From positions 21,164,636 through 21,228,635 of the forward strand of contig NC_087151.1 of the NCBI RefSeq assembly GCF_035594125.1: a DNA stretch of 64,000 nt. The letters are read 5' to 3'. Positions 11,522-30,365 of this stretch are shown here, piece after piece (the first letter of the stretch is position 1; each line of letters opens with the position of its first letter). Position numbers and translations under genes: made by a program. This stretch comes from Scylla paramamosain (lineage: Eukaryota; Arthropoda; Malacostraca; Decapoda; Portunidae). A model generated the notes under the pieces. The model was not told the DNA's origin and made no database searches. It was given only the letters and a program-made list of their open reading frames with translations.

Positions 11522-13733
11522 TATGAGAGCTTTTGAGCTTTTTAGGTCCCAAAAGGCAAAAACACTTTAATAGCATAATGTATGAAAAAAAAACAGAACA
11601 TTACCAAAAAACGTGTATTTTGAGTGTTTTTTGCATTGTTAGGTACCAAAGTGCCAAAATGCATGCAAAGCACCCCATATGGGGAAAATAAATGATATTT
11701 CCAGAAACGTCTCTTTTGAGTGTATATGAGCATGTTAAGCACCAAAACGCTAAAATGCATAGAAATCACTCTGAATGGGAATACCAAACAATTTTACAAA
11801 AAACGTATCCTTTGAGTGTTTTTAGCTTCTTACGTAGCGAAATGCTAAAACGCATGCAAAACACACTTTATGGAGAAAGAATAGCATTACCAAAAAGAAG
11901 TGTTTTGAACCTTTTTAGCTTGTTACGTACAAAAACGATAAAATGCATGGGAAGAACCCTATTTGAGGTAATGAAAAAATCATTGCTAGAGATATGTATT
12001 ATGAGTGCTTTGGATCGTCTCAGGTACTAAAACGCATGGATTGCACTCTATCTCGGATAGAGAACAACATTGTCAAATGTTTTTTTAACATTCTTAAATA
12101 CCGAAACGCCGAAAAGCATGCAAAAGCACCCTCTATTGTGAACTGAAATTTCGTTTACATAAACATGTCTTTTTGAATGTCCTTTGAAGGCACGAAAACA
12201 CTAAAAAGCATGGAAAAAACTCAATATGGGAAAAAAAAAATACTAAAACGTGTTTTTGAGTGTTTTTTAGGTACTTACGTACCGAAACGCTAAAACACTT
12301 GCAAAACACCTTTTATAGGGAAAAAATAACAAATTTAATAAAAACGTGCATTATCTGTTTTTTTTTTTTTTGCATGTTACGTAAAAAACCGCAAATATAT
12401 ATTAAAAGAAAATAAAAAACATACGAGAGACGTGTATTTTTAGTGTTTTTGAGCTTCTTTTTGAGCTATGTACCAAAACGCCGAAACACATGAATAACAC
12501 TCAATATGGAGAAACAGATTAAGAATACAGAATAAAAAGTGTATTTTGTGTGTTTTTAACATCATTAGATAACAAAACGCCAAAAAGCATGCAAGGCAAC
12601 CTCTACGGTGAAATGAAACGACTTTACAGGAAACGTATCCTATACGTGTTTTTGTGCATGTTTGACAATAAAACGCTAAAAAGCATCGAAAGCACCCGAT
12701 ATGGGAAAACAAAATAACATTACCAAAAAATGTTCCTTTTGAGTGTTTTTGGGCTACTTAACTAACAAAACCCTAAAACGCATGCAAAACCCTTTTATTG
12801 GGATACAGAGTAACATTACCAAAAACAAGTATTTTAAGTGTTTTCAGCTTGCAAAGTACACTACATCGCGAAACTAAAGAACATTACGAGAAACGTGTAT
12901 TCTTAATATTTTTGAGCTTCTTAGGTACCAAAACACTGAAACGCACAAATAACACTCTATACGGAGAAACAGATTAACAATACAAAAATTAAACGGGAAG
13001 AATGGGGAAACAAGAGGACCCTACGAATAACTTGTTTTAGGAGTGTTTTTGAGCAAAACAGCATTGAGCATTCATATAGAGAAACAACAATATTACAAAA
13101 AAAAAAAAACGTGTATTTTGAGTGTTTTTTTTTTTTTTTTTACACTGTTAAGTACCAAAACGCCAAAATGCATGCAATGTGCCCTATATGAGAAAAAAAA
13201 AACGACATTAAGTGAAACGCATCTTTTGAGTATTTTTTGTATGTTACACAGCAAAACTCTAAAAATCTTGAAAAGCATCCTATATGGGAAAACAAAAAAA
13301 AAAGTCTTTTGATTTTTTTTTTTTTTTTGGAGCTGCATATGTACCAAAATACTAAAACGCACGGAAAACACCCTTTGTGGAGACACAAAGTAACATTACC
13401 AAGTATTTTTACTTACAACACTTTTACAAGTGTTTTTAATGTTTTTGAGCTTGTTGCGTACATAAACGTCAAAATCCATGCAAACAACCTATATGGGGAG
13501 ACAAAATGACATTACGAGAAACGTATATTAAGAATATTTTTGAGCTTCTCAAGTACCAAAACGCTAAAACGCATGAATAGCTCTCTACATGGACAAATAC
13601 AGCAACACTACCAAAAAAAAAACATGTATACAAAATGTATGTAAAGCACCTTATATGGGGAAAGGAAACGACATATTAAGAAACGTGTTTGTTGAGTGAT
13701 TATGGTATGTTTAGATACCAAAAAAGCTAGATA

Positions 13734-14217
13734 GCATTGAAAGTATCCTATGTGGAAGAACACTACATCATTATCAAATTCTTCTCTTTTCGATGTTTTT
13801 AAGCTACTTACGTACCAAAAAGCTAAAACGCAGGCAAAACACCCTTTATGGAAAATCAGTATAAGTTTACCCAAAAAAACGGTATTTTCAGAGGTTTTGA
13901 GCTTGTTACATACAAAAATTCTAAAATGCATGGAAAGTACTCTATATGGGGAAAAAAAATATTATTAAGAGAAACGTGTGTAATGAGAGTTATTAAGCTT
14001 CTTAGGTACCAAAACGTTAAAAGGCATCAATAGCATTCTGTACAGCGAAATAAAACTTCATTACCAAAGACGTGTATTTTGAATGTTTTTCCCATTGTTA
14101 GTTACCAAACTCCAAAATGCATGCAAAGTCACCTACATGGGGAAAGGAAACGGCATTAACAGAAACGTGTCTTTTGTGATTTTATTAAGTATGTTAGACA
14201 CGATAAACGTTAAAAAA
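13734..14217 (+). repeat. Reference HOR1 period (C-D-E-A-B)
   Basis: A clean five-monomer period measured base by base from the gcat(g/t) landmark: C 13734-13829, D 13830-13927, E 13928-14023, A 14024-14118, B 14119-14217. Total 484 bp; the next C begins at 14218. The five types are told apart by their flanking bases at the GGTACC-like site and by the gene-free segment after it (gaatagcac for A, gcaaagcacc for B, ggaaagcacc for C, gcaaaacacc for D, ggaaagtacc for E). Confidence 0.85.
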
Positions 14218-17200
14218 GCATAGATACCACCCTGTATGGAAAAATAAAACAATATTAGGAAAAACGTATCTTTTGAGTGTTTTTGAACCACTTATGTACG
14301 AAAACGCTAAAACGCATGCAAAACACCTTTTATAGTGAAAAAAAATAACGTAACCCAAAAAGAAGTATTTTGAGTGTTTTTCACTTTGTTAGTTAGGCAC
14401 CAAAACGTCAAAAAGCATGCAAAACTGCTTATATTGGGATACTAAATGAGATTTCCAGAAACATTTCTTTTGAGAGTTTATGAACGCGCTAGGAACTAAA
14501 ATACTAGAAAGCATGGGAAACACCTTATAAGTAAAAACAAAATAACTTCAACAAAAATGTCTCTTTTAAGTGTTTTGAGCTACTTATCAAAACACTAAAA
14601 CGCATGTAAAACGCCCTTCATGGAAAAACAGTATATTTCTACTAAAAACGTGTATTTGGAGTGTTTTTGAGCTTGTTACGTAGAAAAATGCTAAAAATGC
14701 ATGGAAAGTACTTTATATGGGGAAAGAAGACATTACGAGAAACTTGTGTTAAGAGAACTTTTGAGCTTTTCAGGTACCAAAACGCTAAAAAGCATGAATA
14801 GCACTCTTCATGGAGGAGCAACAACAAAAAAAAAGGTATATTTTGAATGTGTTTCACATTGTTATATACCAAAACGCCAAAATGCATAGAAAACATCCCA
14901 TATGGAAAAAGAAAACGAGATTTCCAGAAACGTGTCTTTCGAGTGTTAGCATGCGTGCTAGGCATCGAAACGCTAAAAAGCATGGAAAAAACCATATATG
15001 GGAAAACAAAAGAACATTACTAAAAACGTCTCTTTCCAGTATTTTGAGTTATTTACGTAAGAAAACGCTAAAACGCATGTATCTCTATGGAAAACAAAAT
15101 AAATACCAAAACAATTATTTTGAATGTTTTTGAGCATGTTACTTACATTAGGCCAAAATATTTCAAACTACTTTAAATGCGGAAACGAAAAAAAAAAACG
15201 AAAAACGCGTATTACGAGTGTTTTTGAGCTTATTAGGTACCAAAACATTCATATGCATGCATGTTTCTCCATTTGGAGAAACAGAAAAAAATATTACCAA
15301 AATATGTATTTTACGTGTAATTCACATTGTTAGTCTCTTTCGAGTATTTTTGACGTACTTACATACCAAAACGCTATAACACATGCAAAACACCTTTTTT
15401 GTAGAAACAGAATAACATTATCAAAAACAAGAGTTTTGATTTTTTTTTTTGAGCTTGTTACGTAGACAAACGCTAAAATGCATGCAAAGTACCCTCTATG
15501 GAGAAACGAGAAAAAGAAAAAAAAAGTTACCAGAAACGTGTATTAGTAATGGTTTTGAGCTTCTTGGATACCAAAACGCTAAAACGCATAAATACCACTC
15601 AATATGAAGAAACAGTACAACTTTAACAAGAATGTGTATTTTGAGTGTATTTCACTTTGGTAGGTACCAAACGCCAAACTGAATGCAAAGCACCCTTTAT
15701 GGGGGAAAGGAAGCGAGATTTCCAGAAACGTGTCTTTTTAGTATTTATGAGCGTGCTAGGTTCTAAAACGCTAAAAGGTATGGACAAAACATAAGCAATT
15801 TAACACGGGATTAGCGATCCTACAATACACTTTTCAGTGTTTTTGAGTTACTTACGCACCAAAACGCAAAATCACATGGAAAAAAATCTATAATGGAGAA
15901 ACAGAATAACATTACCAAAAGCAAGTATTTTGAATATTTTTTTTATGCTCATTGCGTACATAAACGCAAAAAAATACATAAAAAGTACCTTGTATGGGGA
16001 GAAGAAAAAAAAAAAAGAAAATTTCGAAAAATGTGTATTATCAGTGGTCTTGAGCTCCTTAAATACTAAAACGCTAAAACGCATAAATAGCACTCTATAT
16101 GGAGAAACAGAACAATATTACCAAGAGGATGTATTTAGAGTGTATTTCACATTGTTAGGTACCAAAAAGCCAAATTCAAAGCAAAGCACACTATATGGGA
16201 AAGGAAACGAGATTTCCAGAGACTTGTCTTTTTAGTGTTTATAAGAGTGATAGGCATCAAAACACTAAAAAAAAAGCATGGAAAGCACCGTATATGAGAA
16301 AACAAAAACATTGCCAAAAATGTCTCTTTTTCAATGTTTTCGGGTTACCTACGTACCAAAACGTTAAAACGCAGGCAAAACATTCTATATGGAGAAGCAG
16401 AATAACATTACCACGAACAATTATTTTGAGTATTTTTGAGCTTGTTATTTAAAAAAAAAAAACGCCAAAATGCATGCAAAGTTCCCTATGTAGCGATACC
16501 ATATTACAAGGAATGTGTATTATGAGTGTTTTTTTTCTTTTTTTTTTTTTTGTTTCTTAGGTAATAAATCATGTACAAAATCGCCAAAATGTATTCAAAA
16601 TACCCTATATTGCTAAACAAAACGCCATTATAAGGAACTTGTCGTATGAGTGTTTTTGAGCTTCGTAGGTACAAAGATGCTAAAACTCTTTATGAAGAAA
16701 CAGAACAATATTACCAAAAATGTGTATTTTGGGTGTATTTCACATTGTTAGCTCCCATAACGCCAAACTACATGCAAAGCTCTCTATATGAGAAAACGAA
16801 AGGAAATTTAAAAAAATGTGTCTTTTGAATGTTTGTGAGCGTGCTAGGCATGAAAACGATAAAAAAGCATGGAAAGTACCTTATATGGGAAATGGAGAAA
16901 AAGAAAAAAAAACATTACTAAAAACGTCTCTTTTCAGTGTTTTGAGCTACTTACGTAACAAAATGTTAAAAGGCATGCAACCCTGTATAGAAAGCAGAAT
17001 AACTACCAATAAAACAAGCATTTTGAGAGTTTTTGAGCATGTTATGTAAAAAAAAAAGGCAAAATGATGTGAGCAACTTTACATGTCGGAAAAAAAAAAT
17101 ATTACGAGAAATATTTATTATTAGGTACGAATGCACTAAAATACATGAACAGAATTCCTTACGAAAAAAAAAAAAATACAGAAAACGTGCATTTTAAGTG

Positions 17201-20200
17201 CATTTCACATTCTTAGTTTCCATAACCCAATATGCATGCAAACCACTCTATAAGATGAAAGAAAACGGCAATTACAGTAGCGTGCCTTTTGAGTGTTTGT
17301 AAGGTTGTTAGGCACAAAAAAACCTGAAACCCATGAAAAATATGCTATATTGGAAAAGAACACAATATTACCAAAAATGTGTCATTTGAGTGATTTTTGG
17401 AGCTATTTACGTATCAAAACGCTAACACGTAAGAAAAACACACAAATAGAGAAACAATAACATTACAAAAAAAAAAAACGTATATTGAGTGTTTTCATAC
17501 TTGTTACGTACAAAAACCTCAAAATGTTTGGAAAGTGCCCTGTATGGGGAAATAAAAAGACATTACGAGAATCTTGTATTATGAGCGTTTTTGAGCTTCA
17601 TTGGTGTCAAAATGCTAAAACGCATAAATATCACTCTATATGAAGAAACAGAACAACATTAACAAAAACGTATATATTGAGTATATTTCACATTGTTAGG
17701 TACCAAAACGACAAAATGCATGCAAAGCACCCTATCTGGGATAAGGAAACGAGGTTTCCCCCCCAAAAAAAAAGTGTCTCAGCGTTTATGAGCGTGTTAG
17801 GCACGAAAATGCAAAAAGAGAAAAAGAAAACATTCTATATAGGAAAAGAAAACAAAACATCTCTTTTCAGTGTTTTTGATATCCTTACCTACCAAAACTC
17901 TAAAACGCAAACAAAACGCGCTTTACGGAGAAACAGAATAACATTACCAAAATCAAGTATTTTCATTGTTTTGAGCTTTTCATGCACAAAACGCCAAAAT
18001 GCATTGAAAATACTCTATATGGGGTAACGAAAGAGCATTACGAGAAACATTATGAGTGCTTTTAAGCTTCTTAGGCACAAAAAAACGTTAAAACGCATAA
18101 ATACCATACAGTATGAAGAAACGAACATTAGCAAAAATGTGTTTTTCAGTATATTTCACATTCTTAGGTACCAAAATGTCAAAATGCATGCAAAAGCCCT
18201 TCATAATGGGAAACCAAAGGAAATATCCAGAAACCTTTCTTTTGAGTGTTTATAAGAGATTTATGTATAGAAACGATATATTTGAAAAGGAAACGAGATT
18301 CCCAGAAACGTGTCTTTTCAGTGTTTGTATGAGTCCTAGGCACAAAAACGCTAAACAGCATGGAAATCACCCTATATGGAATACAAAACTACATTACGAG
18401 AAACTTGTCTTTTGTGTGTGTTTTTTTTTTTTTTTAGCTTCTTCCGTACCAAAACGATAAAACGCATGCAAAATACCCTTATAAAAAAAAGAAAAAGTAT
18501 TTTGAGTGTTCTGAGTTTGTAACGTAGGAAAACGACAAATTGCATGCAAAATAACCTGTATGGGGTAACGAAAGAACATTACGAGAAACGTGTTCTATGA
18601 GTGCTTTTAAACTTCTTAGATAAAAAAAAAAACGCGAAAGCGCCTAAATATTCCTCTATATTAAGGAACAGAACAACATTACCAAAAACGTGTATTTTGA
18701 GTTTTTTTTCACATTCTTAGGTACCAAAAAGCTAAAAACGCATGTAAAATTCCCTATATGAGCAAACGAAACAAAATTTTCAGAAACTTGATTTTTTGGA
18801 AATTTATGAGCGTTCTAGCTATCAAAACGCTTAAAAGCATGGAAATCAACCTATATTGGAATACGAATGAACATTACCAAAAATGTATATTTTGAGAGTC
18901 TTTCACATTGTTAGGTACCAAATTGGCAAAATGCATGTAGAGCCCAAAATATGGGGAAACAAAACGAAATTTACAGAAACGTTTCTTTTGAGTATTTATG
19001 AGCTTGTTAGACACAAAAACACTAAAAAGCATGGAAAGCACTTTATACTGGAAAAAAAAAAAGAAACATTACCTAAAACTTTTTTTCAGGTGTTTTGAGC
19101 TACTTTCTTAACAAAACGCTAAAACACATGTAAAATATGTGTGAAAGAGAATAACTAACAAAAACAATTATTTTGAGGGCTTTTGAGCTTGTTATGAACA
19201 GATACGCCAAAATACTACAAACTACCCTATATGAGGAATAGAAAAAAAAAAAACGAAAAGCGTGTATTATGAGTTTATTTCAGCTTGTTAACTACTAAAA
19301 CCCTAAAACTCATGAATAGCACTCTATATGGAGAAATAGAATAACATTACCAAAACGCCAAAATGCAGTCAAAGCATCATATATTGGGTAAGGAAACAAG
19401 ATTTCCAAAGAATAAATGTGTCTTTTGAGTGTTTATAAGTGTAATAGGCATCAAAACACTATAAATTATACCAAATACTCGATATTGTTAGGCACCAAAG
19501 CGGTAAAAAGCATGGAAATCACCCTTCATGGGAATATAAAACGGCATTACGCAAAACGTGTCTATCGAGTGTTTTAGAAATTCTTATGTTCCAAAATGCT
19601 AAAGCGCATGGAAAAATATATGTTATGGAGAAACAAAATAATATTACCAAAATCAAGATTTTTTTTTCTAGTTTTTCAGCTTGTTACGTAGAAAAATGTC
19701 AAAAAGCATGCAAAGTACACTTAATGCGGAAAAGAAAAGACATTACATGAATCGTGTATTATGAGTGTTTTTGTGTTTTTTTAGGTATCAAAACGTTAAA
19801 ACACATGAATAGCACTCTATATAGAGAAACAAAATAATATTGCCAAAAATGTGTATTTGCAAGCAATGCACCTTCCATGGGAAAAGAGAATGAGATTTCC
19901 AGAAACGTGTCTCGAGTGTTTATGAGCGTGGTAGGCACCAAAGCGCTAAAAAGTAATAAAAGCACCTTCTATGGGAATAGAAAACAGCATTACCAAAAAC
20001 GTGTCTTTTGAGTGTTTTTCAGCTGCTTTGGAACCAAAAACCTTAAAACGCATGAAAAAAACCCCCTTTATGAATAAAAAATAACATTACCAAAAAGAAG
20101 TATTATCAGTGTTTTAGGACTTGTTACGAAAAAAAAAACTATATTCATGTAAAGTATCCTATGAGGAAAGGAAAGGTCATTACGAGACACTTTTATTATA

Positions 20201-20715
20201 AATGTATATCAACTTTGTAGGTTCCCAGACGCTAAAACACATTAACATGTCTCTATATGGAGAAACAGAACCACATAACAAAAAAAAAAAAAATTGGAAA
20301 AAAAAACGATATATCCAGAAACGAGTCTTTTTGACTGGTTATGAGCGTGTTAGGCAAAATGCATGGAAAACCCCCTATAAAGGAAAACAAAACAGTAATA
20401 TATGGGAAACTAAAAGACATTACGAGAATAGTGTATTATGGGAGTCTTGAGCCTCTAGATACTAAATGCTAAAACGCATGGCTAGCATATCTATATCGAG
20501 AAACAGAACAACATTGCCAAAAACGTGTATTTTCACTCTTTTTTCACATTATTATTATTATTATTAGTCCATGTAAAGCTCACTATATGAGGAAACGAAA
20601 CATTACTTTTCATTTCAGCGTTATTCAACTTATAATAAACCAAACGCTGAAACGCGTGCATCCACTCTGTGGCGAAAAACAAAATAAAAACATTACTAAA
20701 ACAAGTGTTTTTAAT

Positions 20716-20754
20716 GTTTATTTATTTGTTTATTTATTTATTTATTTATTTATT
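20716..20754. repeat. (TTTA)n microsatellite
   Basis: About ten copies of ttta/attt inside a satellite monomer. Confidence 0.95.
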
Positions 20755-22688
20755 CTTTTTTTTGGCATGTAGCGTAGAAAAACGCAAAATGCAGGCAATA
20801 TGGGGAAATGAAAGGACATTACCAGAGACGTGTATTATGAGTGTTTTTAAGTTTCTTAGGTACCAAAACACTAAAATAATATTATTAAAAACGTTTATTT
20901 TCAGCGTATTTCACATGTTTTGATACCAAAACGCCAAAATGCATGCAAAGTACCTTATATGGCGAAGAGAATCGACAATTCCAGAAATGTGTCTTTTGAG
21001 TGTTTATAAACGTGTTAGGCACCAAAACGCTCTAAGGCATGGAAAACTCTCTATATGGGGAAACAAAGAAATTTACAAAACACGTTTTTTGACCTACTTC
21101 CGTACAAAACGCTAACATTCTTGCAAAAAACATACTTTAAGGAGAAAGAGAATAACTTTACCAAAAACAAGTATTATGAGTATTTTCAGCTTCTTTCGTA
21201 CGAAAACGAAAAAATGCATGGAAGGTATCCAATATGGGGAAAAGAAAAGACATTACGAGAATTGAGCAATTTAAGTGTATTTGAGCTTCTTAGGTACCAA
21301 AACCTTAAAGGGTATGAATAGCATTCTATATGTAGTGAAAAACATTACCAAAAAATTGTATTTCGAGTATTTTCACAATGTTAGGTACCAAAACGCCAAA
21401 AAGCATATGGCGAAGCGAAACTACTTTACCAGAAAAGTGTCTTTTAATTAAATTAATTAATTATTTTTTTTTTTACGCCCCAAAAGGCTAAAATACATAG
21501 GAAGCACCATATATTAGGTACTAAAACTTAAAAACACATGAATAACACTCTATGTGGAAAGACAGAACATTACCGAAAACCTGTATTTTGACTGTTTTTC
21601 ACATTATTAAATTTCAAAATGCAAAATCCATGCGAACCACCTTATATGGGGTAAGGAAACGAAAAAAAAAAAAAATCTTTTCAGTGTTTTTGAGCGTGTA
21701 AGGCACGAAAACGATAAGAAGCAAGAAAAGCTCCTTATATGGGAAAACAAAACAACATTACATTTGAGTGTTTTGAGTGTTTTTCAATTTCTTGCTTACC
21801 AAAACGCTAAAACGCATGCAAAACACTTTTTGTGGAAAAACAGATTAACATTATCAAAAACAAGTCTTTTAAGTGTTTTGGAGCTTGTTACATACAAAAA
21901 CGCAAAAATGCATTAAAAAAAAATTACCATATATATGCAAAAGAAAGGACATTGCCAGAGGTGTGTATTTTAAGTATCTTTGAGTTTCTTAGATACCAAA
22001 ACGTTCATACGCATGAATAGCACGTGGTATGGGAAAAAAAAAAAAAAACATTATCATAAACGTGTATTATTATTAGGTACAAAAATGCCAAAATTCACAC
22101 AAAGCATCCTATATCTGGAAACAAAACGACTTTACCAGAAATCTGTTTTGAGTGTTTTGAGCGTGTTAGTTACTAAAACGCTAAAAAGAATGGAATTCAC
22201 CTTATATGAAAAAAAAAAAAAAATTACGAAAAACGCATGTTTTGAGTGTTTTTCAACTTCTTACGTACCAAAACGTTAAAAAGTATCCAGAACAAACTTT
22301 ATGGTGATATAGAATAACATTATTAAAGAAAACTCTTTTATTTTTTTTATTTTTTAATTGTTACGTAGAAAACGAAAAAATGCAATTAAAGAACTCTATA
22401 TGGTGAAACGAAAAGACATTACGAAAAACGTGAATTATAAGTGTTTTTTTTTCTCTCTTTTTTGGTACTAAACGCGAAAACAGGTCAATACCACTCTATA
22501 ATGAGAAAAAAAAATTAAAAAAATGTACTTTGAGTTTTCCTCACATTGTTAGGTATCAAAACGGCAAATTGCATAAAAAGCCTCCTTTATGGAGAAACGA
22601 AACGACATTCCAAAAAAACATATTTTTTCAGTGTTATTGTGCATGTTAGGCACCAAAACGCAAAATAAGCATGGAAAGCACCTTACTC

Positions 22689-22843
<155 letters not shown>

Positions 22844-23520
22844 GGCAGTTTGGTACCTAACAATGTGAAGTACACTTTAAATACTTATTCATGCGTTTTC
22901 AAGTTTTGGTACCTAAGATACTCAAAAAAATTAATAATACACTTTCTTCATAATGTTCTTTAGTTTCCCCATATAGGAGAAACTATTTCATTGCATTTTG
23001 GTGTTGCATATTTCTTTGCATTTTGGCGTTTCTGTACATAACAAGATAAAAAATACTGAAAATACTTCTTTTTCGTAAAGTTATTCTGTTTCTCCATAAA
23101 AGGTGTTTTACCTGCGTTTTAGCGTTTTGGTACATAAATAGCTCAAACACACAAATAAACAATAAACGTTTTTGGTAATGTTGCTTTTTTTTCTCATATA
23201 GGGTGCTTTCCATGGTTTTTAGTCTTCTGGTGCCTGAACACTTAAAAGACACTTTTCTTGAAATGTCGTTTCCTTTCCCCATATAGGGTGCTTGACATGT
23301 ATTTTGTCGTTATGGCACGTAACAATGTGAAACACATTAAAAATACATGGTTTTGGCAATGCTGATTTGTTTTTCCTCATCGAGTGCTGTTAAGACATTT
23401 TCGTGTTATAGTAAAAAAAAAAAAAAGAAACACTCATGATACATGTTTTTTTTTGTTTTTTTTTCATAATGTCTGCCTTTAATTTAGTGTATTTTCAATG
23501 TTCAAAAACACTCCGAATAC
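22844..23520 (-). repeat. 96-bp satellite, HOR1 type, reverse
   Basis: Reverse-oriented HOR1 monomers up to the 3' end of LINE copy L3. No gene seen. Confidence 0.87.
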
Positions 23521-24381
23521 TTTTTTTTTTTTTTATGCAGGAAGAACACTGGCCAAGGGCAACAAAAATCCAATAAAAAAATATGGCCACTGAAATGCCA
23601 GTCCCATAAAAGGGTCAAAGCAGTGGTCAAAAATTGGTGAATAAGTGTCTTGAAACCTTCCTCTTGAAGGAATTCAAGTCATAGGAAGGTGGAAATACCG
23701 AAGCAGACAGGGAGTTCCAGAGTTTACCAGAGAAAGGGATGAATGATTGAGAATACTGGTTAACTCTTGCGTTAGAGAGGTGGACAGAATAGGGGTGAGA
23801 GAAAGAAGAAAGTCTTGTGCAGCGAGGCCGCGGAAGGAGGGGAGGGATGCAGTTAGTAAGATCAGAAGAGCAGTTAGCATGTAAGTAGCGGTAGAAGACA
23901 GCTAGATATGCAACATTGCGGCGGTGAGAGAGAAGCTGAAGACAGTCAGTTAGAAGAGAGGAGTTGATGAGACGAAAAGCTTTTGATTCCACCCTGTCTA
24001 GAAGAGCAGTATGAGTGGAACCCCCCCAGACATGTGGAACATACTCCATACATGGACGGATAAGACCCTTGTACCGAGTTAGCAGCTGGGGGGGATGAGA
24101 AAAATTGATGGATACGTCTCAGAACACCTAACTTCATAGAAGCGGTTTTAGCTAGAGATGAGATGTGAATTTTCCAGTTCAGATTATAAGTAAAGGACAG
24201 ACCGAGGATGTTCAGTGTAGAATAGAGCAACAGTTGAATGTTACTGAAGAAGAGGGGATAGTTGTCTGGAAGGTTGTGTCGAGTTGATAGATGGAGGAAT
24301 TGAGTTTTTGAGGCATTGAACAATATCAAGTTTGCTCTGCCCCAATCAGAAATTTTAGAAAGATCAGAAGTCAAGCGTTCT
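23521..24381 (-). mobile_element. LINE copy L3, 5'-truncated
   Basis: An 861-bp 3' fragment on the minus strand with a 14-T (poly-A) tail at 23521-23534, the 3' UTR and the C-terminal half of the ORF. The 5' end stops just after the SDLSKISDWGRAN block, a typical 5' truncation. The left flank ends at ccgaatac and the right flank starts at ttggtagttattatg, so the copy sits at the same monomer position as L5. Confidence 0.93.
23627..24374 (-). pseudogene. L3 RT C-terminal part and C-terminal domain
   Basis: Two overlapping minus-strand frames cover the thumb side of the RT ([31 protein letters not shown]) and the C-terminal domain (LLDRVESKAFRLI, YRYLHANCSSDLTN, SGKLWNSLSASV) through to the stop. 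One frameshift lies around the C-run near 24070-24090. This is one of the better preserved 3' ends in the window. Confidence 0.85.
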
Positions 24382-25184
24382 TTGGTAGTTATTATGTTTC
24401 TCAGTAAGGGATCTTTTCGATGTAATTTAGCTTTTTTTGGTACGTAAGAAGCTAAAAAAAAAGTTTTTAGGTAATGTTGTTTTCTTTTCCCATATAAAGT
24501 GCATTTCCATTTTTAACGTTTTAATGCCTAGCTCGGTCATAAACACTCAAAAGAGACGTTTCTGGAAGTCTCGTTTCTTTTCTCAATATAGGATGCTTTC
24601 CATGCTTTTTAGAATTTTGGTGACTAACATGCAGAAAATACAAAAAAAAAACATTTCTTCCACTGTGGTTTTGTTTCTCCATACATGGAGAAGCTTTGTA
24701 CCATCTTGGCGTTTTGGTACCAAACAATGTTAAAACCACTGAAAATTCACGTTTTTGGCAAAGTTCTTCTCTTTCTCCATATCGAGTGATATTAACGCAT
24801 TTTCCCGTTTAATACCTAAGAAGCTCAAAAACGATCATAAGACACCTTTCTTGTAAAATCTTTTCGTTTCCCCATAGTGTATTTTCCATGCATTTTAAAA
24901 TTTTATAATATAAGAAGCCCAAAAACACTCAGAATATATGTTTTTTGAAAAGTTACTTTGTTTAGTTATAAAGGGTGTTTTGCATGTGTTTCAGCGTTTT
25001 GGTACATAAGACGTTGAAAAAGAATAATAAAAGAAAAAAAAACATATATTTATTCTTTTGAACTTGAATATAGGGATATTTCCATGCTTTTTTAGCATTT
25101 TTGTGTCTAACATGCTCCAGAAAAATCAAAAGACACGTTTCTGGTAAAGTTCTTTCGTTTCCCCATACAGGAAGCTTTCCATGC
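24382..25184 (-). repeat. 96-bp satellite, HOR1 type, reverse
   Basis: Reverse HOR1 monomers between L3 and L4. No gene seen. Confidence 0.87.
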
Positions 25185-25646
25185 CTAGACAGGGTGGAAT
25201 CTCCTCTAACTGACTGTCTTCAGTCTCTCTCACATCCCCGCAATGTTGCATCTCTATCTATCTTCTACCGCTATTTTCATGCTAATTGCTCTTTTGATAT
25301 TGCCAACTGCATGCCTCCCCTCCTGTAGCTTCGCTGCACATGACAGTCTTCTTTCTCTTTCTCTCTTTCTTTTTTTCTTTCTCTCTCACCTCTATTCTAT
25401 CCACCTTTCTAATGCAAGAGTTAACCAGTATTCTCAATAATTTATCCCTTTCTCTGGTAAACTCTGGAACTCCCTGCCTGCTTCTGTATTTCCACTTCCT
25501 ATGACTTGAATTCCTTCAAGAGGGAGGTCTCAAGACGCTTATCCTTCAATGTTTGAATACCGCTTTGGACCCTTTTCTGGGACTGGTATTTCAGTGTTTT
25601 TTTTTTTATTGGATTTTTGCTGCCCTTGGCCATTGTTCCTCATGTA
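25185..25646 (+). mobile_element. LINE copy L4, short 3' fragment
   Basis: A 3' fragment of the family from ctagacagggtggaatc through the C-terminal domain (SNARVNQYSQ-like, SGKLWNSLPAS-like) and the 3' UTR (ttggatttttgctgccctt). About 35 bp are deleted right after the start, and a (TTTC)n-like expansion lies at 25349-25385. The tail is not poly-A: it turns from catgtatgtatg into a 245-bp (TA)n tract. Confidence 0.9.
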
Positions 25647-25648
25647 TG

Positions 25649-30262
<4,614 letters not shown>

Positions 30263-30365
30263 TTTTTTTTTTTTCATATAGGAGGGATACTGGCCAAGGG
30301 ACACAAAAAACAATAAAAAAATGCCCACTGAAATGCCAGTCTCATAAAACGGTCAAGGCAGTAGT

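Noticed and set aside
13734..14217. CENP-B box in the monomer
   Set aside because: The segment tttcgtttcccc shares only the ttcg start with the vertebrate box; the rest does not match.
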